A stretch of DNA of 64,000 nucleotides, taken from Aphelenchoides besseyi. Lineage: Eukaryota; Nematoda; Chromadorea; Rhabditida; Aphelenchoididae. Numbering within the stretch: the stretch's first letter is position 1; the number at the start of each line of letters is the position of its first letter. The stretch is from NCBI GenBank assembly GCA_024699855.1, contig JAMPIQ010000003.1, positions 5,766,001-5,830,000 of the forward strand. Reading direction: 5' to 3'. Made by a program: the position numbers and the translations under genes. The notes below the pieces were generated by a model that was given only the letters and a program-made list of their open reading frames with translations, had not been told where the DNA came from and searched no databases. Positions 57,004-64,000 of the stretch are shown piece by piece.

Positions 57004-58008
57004 ATGATAATGACACGTGATGAAGACAGTCAACGTTCCAAACGTCCCAATCGATCTGCCGCTGCAGCGCAGCTTTTGGCTGAAAGAAAAAAGAATCAGA
57101 CAGCCGTTGTAGCAACGCTTCTACATATGAGCGAGAAGATGGGAGTCGTTGAACAAACCCGTTTGGCGCCAGAATTCCAAAACGCTCTCGAAGACTACGA
57201 AGATTATCAAAAAATGATGGTTCGTACAATTCAACGTCTGGAAAGTAAGTAGTTAAACAACGTGCATTAGGTGAGTTCTCTCTTTCAGCAATTCTTCAAC
57301 CCAATTCAACGATTCTCGAAACGGGAGCAATCGAATCGGAAGAACGAATGGATCCTTACGAAGTTGCTGCACAAACAATCAAAATAACTCGTCATATGAT
57401 GCCGGAAAAGGAACAAGTATCTCTTATCGTTTTATTCAAAGCTCATATTGTTTTCAGACTGCTATGGCTGCAGTAGAAGCGATGCTGAAACGTATGGCAA
57501 TTTTAAATCGTGAATGCCAATTAAAAGGTAATACTAAATGTTTGAATAAAAAGAACAAATTTTAGGTCGACGAGCAATCCGTAAGAGTCGTCGATTTGTT
57601 TCTGCGGAATATAATACAATGAAAGAAAATGAAAAAATCATGATGGAATATCGGGATATGATGGACACTGCACGACACGAAGTTTGTTAATGTTCATTAA
57701 GAATCTTTAGAATTCAAACTTTAGTTGAAAGGAACTCGAACTGCACTGGAAGTTGAAGAAAAAGGTCAAGTCTACGAAGAAGCGGTTCGTCAATTTGATG
57801 AGCAGGCGGAAATCATATGGAACGATTGTGAGCGTTTGGTTGCGGACAAAGCCAATCATCAACGGGAGCTGTTAGATGTGAGTTTCGAAAGCTATTCAGG
57901 AAGGTTGTCTTTTAGTGGTTTGAGGTGCGTGCTCGTCATCATCAGCAAGTGGTTCTAATGATTGAACAAAGCTTGAAACGCATAGGAATTTCTACCAAAC
58001 AACACTAA
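57004..58008 (+). CDS. BAR-domain-like coiled-coil protein
   Basis: Six exons from MIMTRDEDSQRSKRPNRSAA to a stop at 58006-58008 (about 250 residues). After a basic start the protein is helical throughout: LAPEFQNALEDYEDYQKMM, ERMDPYEVAAQTIKI, AMAAVEAMLKRMAILNREC, GQVYEEAVRQFDEQAEIIWN and, at the end, LDWFEVRARHHQQVVLMIEQ. A three-helix pattern with a final F-x-x-A-x-x-H-Q-Q segment is what BAR domains of sorting-nexin or endophilin type show; these bind curved membranes as dimers. No PX or SH3 domain is present. AATAAA lies at about 58066. Confidence 0.55.
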
Positions 58009-58675
58009 ATGTTGTGACAATTATGTTCAAACAAAACTACTCGTTAACTTGATTTCGCATTGAATAAACTTTTGATGAAGACTCGTTAGTATATTATATA
58101 CAATGTTTAATCGAAAGTTGTTTCTTAGCGATCGATTTGTTTTCGTCATTTCACAAAGTTCGAACGTTTCTTGTTTGTCAGCACATTTGAGATAACTGCG
58201 TCTGAGGTGATTTTCGGGCCACTGAAATCGCGCGTTTGATTATTTGCCCAGTGCGAGTGTTCAAAAGAAGTCGCACTTAACATCCGCTGAGGATTACAAG
58301 TTGGTTCGCACATTTTGAGCCTACGCGCTTTAGTTCACTCCGTAAATCCTGGCTATTTGCCGCCCACCCGTGGGCTTGATCCCAAGAAACGGACGATCGG
58401 AAGCACAAATCCACGGATCAGTTGGATAGTGAATTTGCGCATTGTTTGCGTTTGGCCTTCGAAACTCTCGTTTCTGCATCGTGTTGGCTGGGCACGTTTG
58501 GGAATTCGCAAATTGCAACGTGAAGCTGAAGAGGTACTTTTCGAAGCGTGCATTCTCGTGTTTTCAATCTTCTCTTCTTACCGTATTGGTTTCAGCGTTT
58601 CAGTTACGCGGCATTCGTCGCTGCGGTTCATCGATTTTTTTCGCTCGAAAATCAATTTGATCAACTGTTATCAAG
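58009..58675. other. intergenic, upstream of the myosin gene
   Basis: Frames of up to 125 codons (58315-58692 plus strand; 58330-58553 minus strand) overlap one another and have no motif. The region probably carries the promoter and 5' UTR of the muscle myosin gene. Confidence 0.4.
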
Positions 58676-61600
58676 ATGATGAGCGAATGTGAAAAGGATG
58701 AGGGTATCACTTCGATTTTATGTTTGATTCATAACCTCAACTTTAGGGTGGAAATACCTGCGACATTCCCGCGAAAAGATTTTGGAGGTACTCTTCAATC
58801 ATTTTCACTGTTATTTTTAAGTTGTTTAGTTCCAAAATAAACCCTACGATTCGAAAAAGAACTTCTGGAAACCGGATGCTGAAGAAGGGTAAGAATTGCT
58901 TTTACATCAAAAAGCTTTGTAACTTATAACTGAAACTACATTGGTCAGTTGATGGTTTTAAACATCGCTTTTAGATATGTTGCATGCGAAGTTAAGGAGA
59001 TTAAAGGCGATAATGCAACGGTCACTCTCGAAGATGGTTCGGAGGTTTGTTTGAGTTTTGGGATAACTTTTTTAACCTGTAGGTTTAGCAAACGGTCAAG
59101 AAAGACATGTTGCAAGAGATGAATCCGCCAAAGTTCGAAATGAACGAAGACATGTCTAACTTGACTTTCTTGAATGATGCATCTGTGTTGTACAATCTAC
59201 GTTCTCGGTAAGTTCTATTAGGATTGATTTATTGTATATTGCAATTTATTCTAGCTACGCTACTCTTTTGATCTATGTGAGTTTTTTACTTGATAATACT
59301 CAAGTAACTTCTTTTAATTAGACCTACTCGGGATTGTTCTGTGTGGTTATCAATCCGTACAAGCGATTGCCGATTTACACTGATTCAATGGCACGTTTAT
59401 TTATGGGAAAACGACGAACTGAAATGCCACCTCATTTGTTTGCGGTATCCGATGAAGCGTATCGAAATATGTTGCAGAACCATGAAAACCAATCGATGTT
59501 GATTACCGGCGAATCGGGAGCAGGTTATTGCATAACAAAGTGAAACTACGATTCAATTGACATGTTTAGGGAAAACCGAAAACACCAAAAAGGTTATCTC
59601 GTATTTTGCTTCTGTCGGTGCCGCACAAGCCGAAGCTTTGGGTGTGAAAAAGGACAATAGCGAGAAGAAAGTCACTCTTGAAGATCAAATCGTTCAAACG
59701 AATCCTGTGCTTGAGGCGTTCGGTAATGCGAAGACCGTGCGTAACAACAATTCTTCTCGATTCGGAAAGTTCATTCGAATTCACTTCAACAAAGTTGGTC
59801 GAGTTGCATCTTGCGATATTGAGCATTGTAAGTTGTAGAAGAAAACTGTTTTATTGGATTTTAATTGAAGATTTGTTGGAAAAATCTCGTGTTGTTCGTC
59901 AAGCACCGGGAGAGCGATGTTATCACGTGAGTTTGTCAACAAAACATATTTGATCATAATGCCGATTAGATCTTCTATCAAATCTTTAGTGATTACAAGC
60001 CCGAGCTTAAGACCACGCTCAAACTCAACAAACCACTTGCTGACTATTGGTTTGTGGCTCAAGCCGAATTGACTATTGACGGAATGAACGATACCGAAGA
60101 ATTTGCGTTAACCGATGAAGCATTTACTGTATTGAACTTCAGTGACCAAGAAAAACTTGATTGTTATCGTTTAATGGCCGCGTTGATGCACATGGGTAAC
60201 ATGAAATTTAAACAACGTCCACGTGAGGAACAAGCGGAAGTCGATGAAACCGAAGAAGCTCAGTATGCTGCCGAGATGTACGGAGTTGATTCGGACCAGA
60301 TGTTGAATGCATTGATTAAACCACGTGTACGCGTCGGTACTGAATGGGTTGCTAAAGGCCAAAGTGTTGAGCAAGTTAATTGGGCAATCGGCGCTGTTGT
60401 CAAAGGCCTTTATGCTCGTGTTTTCCACTGGTTGGTAGCGAAATGTAACATGACTTTGGATCAAAAAGGTTTAAACCGCGATTACTTCATTGGAGTGCTT
60501 GACATCGCTGGCTTTGAAATTTTCGATGTGAGTTAGTTTTACTGATATTTTCGATGAGTGTTTGCTTCAGTTCAACAGTTTCGAACAATTGTGGATCAAC
60601 TTTGTGAACGAAAAGTTGCAACAGTTCTTCAATCATCACATGTTCGTTTTGGAACAAGAAGAATACGCTCGCGAAGGAATCCAATGGACGTTCATCGATT
60701 TCGGTTTGGACTTGCAAGCTTGTATTGAGTTGATCGAAAAGCCAATGGGTATCATTTCGATGTTGGACGAAGAGTGTATTGTCCCGAAAGCCACGGACCA
60801 AACACTCGCCCAGAAACTCGTCGAACAGCATCTCGGCAAGCATCCAAACTTCGAGAAACCGAAACCGCCAAAAGGAAAACAAGCTGAAGCTCATTTCGCG
60901 ATGCGCCATTACGCCGGAACCGTTCGATACAACGTCACTAACTGGTTGGAGAAGAACAAAGATCCGCTCAACGACACGTTAGTCGCCGTTTTGAAAGCAT
61001 CAAAGCAGAACAATCTTTTGAATACAATTTGGGCAGAGTAAGAATATTCCAGAAAACGAATTTTACTGTCAAATTTAGTTACACAACTCAAGAAGAAGCA
61101 GCTGCTGCGAGCAAAAGTGGTGGAAAAGGAAAGAAAGGAAAGAGCGGTGCATTCAGTACTGTGTCGAGCTTGTACCGTGAATCGTTGAATAATTTGATGA
61201 ACATGCTTCACAAGACTCATCCTCATTTCATCCGTTGCATTATTCCCAACGAGAAAAAGACATGTGGTCTGATCGATGCAGCACTTGTGCTCAATCAATT
61301 GACTTGCAATGGTGTGCTTGAGGGTATTCGTATTTGCCGTAAAGGTTTCCCGTAAGTTACCAATTTCGATTGGTTTGCAATTAATTGATTGTAGAAATCG
61401 ATCTTTACATAGCGACTTTGTTCTTCGATATTCTTTGTTAGCGGGTGAAGAAGCACGTGCCAACAAGAAAGATCCGAAATTGGCGGCTGGAGCAATTCTT
61501 GGTCGTCTTGTCAACAACCAACAATTGACTGATGAGCAGTTCCGAGTTGGACACACCAAAGTCTTTTTTAAGGTAATGAAAACCATATTTTCGACATTTT

Positions 61601-64000
61601 TGTAATTGATATTATAGGCTGGAGTTGTTGCACATATTGAGGATTTGCGTGATGTTCGACAAAACGAATTGATCACTGGAATCCAAAATAATTGTCGTCG
61701 GTTCCTGGCTTTGGTGAATTTAGTTTATAACGCTGCCCAGCAAAACGAACTTTCAGATCGAATATCGTAAACGAAAAGCACAAGAAGACAGCTACGGAAT
61801 CATTCAAAAGAACATTCGTGCGTGGAATATGGTGCGAACTGACGATTGGTAAGATTCAAATCAATTCACTGGTCATTATCTGTTTTAGGTACAAATTATA
61901 TGGTTGGATTAAACCTCAGGTAGCTAATCTTTTCTGCCTTTTACGCTTCAGTTTAAATCAAACTGTTTATTGTCTATATGTTTTGTGTTTTAGCTGAAAG
62001 GAAACAAAATAGTTGAGGAACTCGAGAAGATGGACAAAGAATATAAGGAGCTAAGCGAAGTTTTGAAGAAAGAAGAAGAGGCGCGCAAGGTGATTGAAGC
62101 AGAACACAAGAAGTTTGCCGAGGAACGTGCCAAACTGCTCGAAGATTTAGAGATGTCACGTTCTGGCGGTGCTGTGATTGAAGACAAAATCAGTTCATTG
62201 AGTGCGGCAAAAGCCGAATTGGAAAGAGGTGTCAACGACGTAAAAGATCGATTGGCCGACCAAGAACAACGTACTGAAGAAGTTCAACGTCAAATGCGTC
62301 GCGCTGAAAAAGATCGTCAAGGATTGAACGAACAGATTTCAAGTCTCCAATCAGCTCAACAGAAAATTGAGGAAGAAAAGAAGGAACGTGAAGAACGGAT
62401 TCGTTCATTGCACGAGGAAATGGCTAAAAAAGATGCTCAGGTGAGTAAGCATCAACGATAAAAGATCATTTGGCAATTTAGATTGCTGAAGTGAATCGCG
62501 AGAAGAAGAAGAACGACGAAGCAAATCGCAAAATGGCCGAGAATCTTCAAGCTGAAGAGGAGAAAAACACGCAATCAAATCGCAACAAAGTCAAACTCGA
62601 ACGGTCTATTGAAGACATTGAAGACACGTTGGAAAGAGATCGTCGTCAACGATTGGATCTTGAAAAGAGTCGAAAGAAGGCCGAAAATGAATTAGCTGTA
62701 GCGGAGGAACAAATCGACGAAATCACTCGACGTAAAGCAGAAATCGAACAAAAATTGCAAGCTGTTGAAGAAGAATGGCGTTCATTGAACAACAAATTAA
62801 ACGACGAAATTACTCTCGTTGCTCGTTTGAACCGTGAAATGTGAGTTTACTGATTTATGACTATAGCATGCTTAAAATCTGCAGAAAAGAACAACAATCT
62901 CATATTCAAAGCCTCGAAGAAGAACTCGATGCAGAACGTCATGCACGGTAAGTTTACTCAATGGCATTGAACAATCATTTTTGTTACAACTTCATTTTGT
63001 ATAACTTTAGAGCTAAAACGGACAAATCAAAATCTGCAATCCAAATGATGCTTGACGATTTGAACGATTCGCTAGACGACGAAAACGGAAAGACTACTGC
63101 TCAAATTGAACTTCAACGACGTAAAGAAGCAGAACTTGCACGTTTACGAATGGATCTGGAACAAGCAAACCAAAACCATGAAGGCCAATTAGCAGTTCTT
63201 CGCAAAAAGAACGCCGACGATTTGGCCAATTTGACTGAGCGATTGGAACGCATGCAGGCCTCAAAAGCAAAGATTGAACGTGACAAACAAGCTCTCCGTC
63301 AACAACTAGACGACGTTTTATCGCAAGTTAACGAAGAAACCAAAAACAAATCGGAACAAGAACGTTTGTCCAAAATGTTAGTCGTCGTCCTACTACTTTT
63401 ATTATCTGCGTTTTTAGGTATGAATCTCAAGTTGCTGAACTCCAGGCACGTTGTGATGACCAACATCGTTTGATTCAAGTTAGTTAACTTGCTGAAAGCA
63501 ACAAATGAGTACGAAATTTAGGACTACGTTTCAACCAAAACACGTTTGGAAGCTGAAAATCAAGACATGCAACAGCAAGTAGAAGATGGAGAAACGCAAT
63601 TGACTGCGTTAAGCAAACGCAAGGCTCAATCATTGGCTCAATTAGAAGAAGGCAAAAAGACCGTATGTTATGTGCAGTAATAATTGAATCAAACATTGCT
63701 TAGGTCGAGGAAGAACATCAAGAGCGTCAGAATTTGAGTGCAACTGTTAAAAATCTCGAACATGAAATTGAATACATTCACGAATGTATTGAACGCGAAG
63801 GTAACGAGAAAGAAGAACTTCTTCGACAACTGAGCAAAGCCAAGTCTGAAGCACAACAATGGAAATGTAAGTATTTAATCAGAATTTTACTTACATCTAG
63901 ATTATCTTTAGCCAAGATTGAATCTGAAGGTTTGATTGCTGGTGATGAGCTCGAAGAAGAACGTCGACGTCGTGCAAACAAGAAACTTGAAATCCAAGAT
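58676..64000 (+). CDS. muscle-type myosin II heavy chain, 5' part (runs off the window)
   Basis: Exon 1 is tiny: [10 protein letters not shown], joined to [20 protein letters not shown]. The motor domain is complete: [34 protein letters not shown], the P-loop GESGAGKTENTK (split by an intron after GESGAG), switch [11 protein letters not shown], switch [11 protein letters not shown], loop 2 [12 protein letters not shown], the actin-binding [12 protein letters not shown] and the SH1/SH2 region [20 protein letters not shown] light-chain-binding neck ([36 protein letters not shown]) leads into the coiled-coil rod from about 62000 to the window end. It is an actin-based motor of thick filaments, similar to the UNC-54/MYO family. 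The intron at 59048-59091 must end at ggtttag; using the earlier tgtag would create a stop. Truncated only by the window edge. Confidence 0.95.

Noticed and set aside
58315..58692. 125-codon frame upstream of the myosin gene
   Set aside because: No motif, overlapped by minus-strand frames of similar quality, and it ends within the first myosin exon region; treated as 5' flank.
59048..59100. Apparent in-frame stop after LEDGSE in the myosin gene
   Set aside because: It appears only if the intron ends at the first tgtag; the next acceptor (ggtttag) removes it and restores the conserved protein.
1..64000. tRNA, rRNA and CRISPR features
   Set aside because: No cloverleaf with A and B boxes, no rRNA-like segment and no spacer-repeat array could be recognised by eye; small noncoding RNAs may still be present.

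Overview
The window reads as nuclear DNA of a nematode. Genes are split by very short spliceosomal introns (about 36-60 nt, gtaagt...ttttcag). The proteins are animal and fit nematodes best: a KDM4/JMJD2 demethylase, a SHANK scaffold, tandem beta-1,4-galactosyltransferases, a CLC-3/4/5 type exchanger and a muscle-type myosin heavy chain. Degenerate copies of TTAGGC, the nematode telomere hexamer, lie inside. Acceptor-like sites just upstream of several start codons would fit spliced-leader trans-splicing. I cannot name the species. One 100-N assembly gap lies at 52636-52735.

Layout, left block (1-33 kb): 3' half of a KDM4-like gene (2-1388, +); a ZFC3H1-like zinc-finger gene (1686-4435, +); an extended-SDR/3beta-HSD-like gene (4863-6321, +); an unrecognised minus-strand multi-exon gene (6606-7386 and possibly upstream); a 3 kb gene-poor stretch; a SHANK orthologue (11774-16781, +); a lysine-rich single-pass membrane protein (17284-17890, +); two tandem galactosyltransferases (18898-20266 and 20690-22089, +); a CTR-type copper-transporter-like gene (22583-23245, +); a tail-anchored-like small protein (23877-24281, +); a 5'-truncated LINE with its target-site duplication (25078-26154); a CYTH-domain gene (26186-26895, -); and 6 kb of mostly unassigned DNA with one small minus-strand membrane or secreted protein gene (29049-29610).

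Middle block (33-40 kb): a CLC exchanger with CBS domains (33278-36269, +), a four-helix membrane protein (36605-37539, -), a multi-pass membrane protein whose frame breaks twice (38399-39192, +), and a small beta-propeller-like gene (39724-40282, -).

Mobile island (about 40.8-57 kb): 84-bp repeats; a decayed Maverick/Polinton-type family B DNA polymerase gene (41665-45981); a TTAGGC-rich spacer; an uninterrupted 1852-codon Helitron transposase that joins an Ulp1/C48-like protease to Rep and PIF1-type helicase domains (46482-52040); the 5' end of a LINE cut by the assembly gap; OB-fold-like exon fragments; and about 2.6 kb of C-poor, degenerate tandem repeat of roughly 1.05-1.28 kb period.

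Right block (57-64 kb): a BAR-like coiled-coil gene (57004-58008, +) and a muscle-type myosin heavy chain that runs off the window (58676 onward, +). The host genes do not form an evident pathway; the window is a normal gene-dense chromosome arm interrupted by a transposon island.
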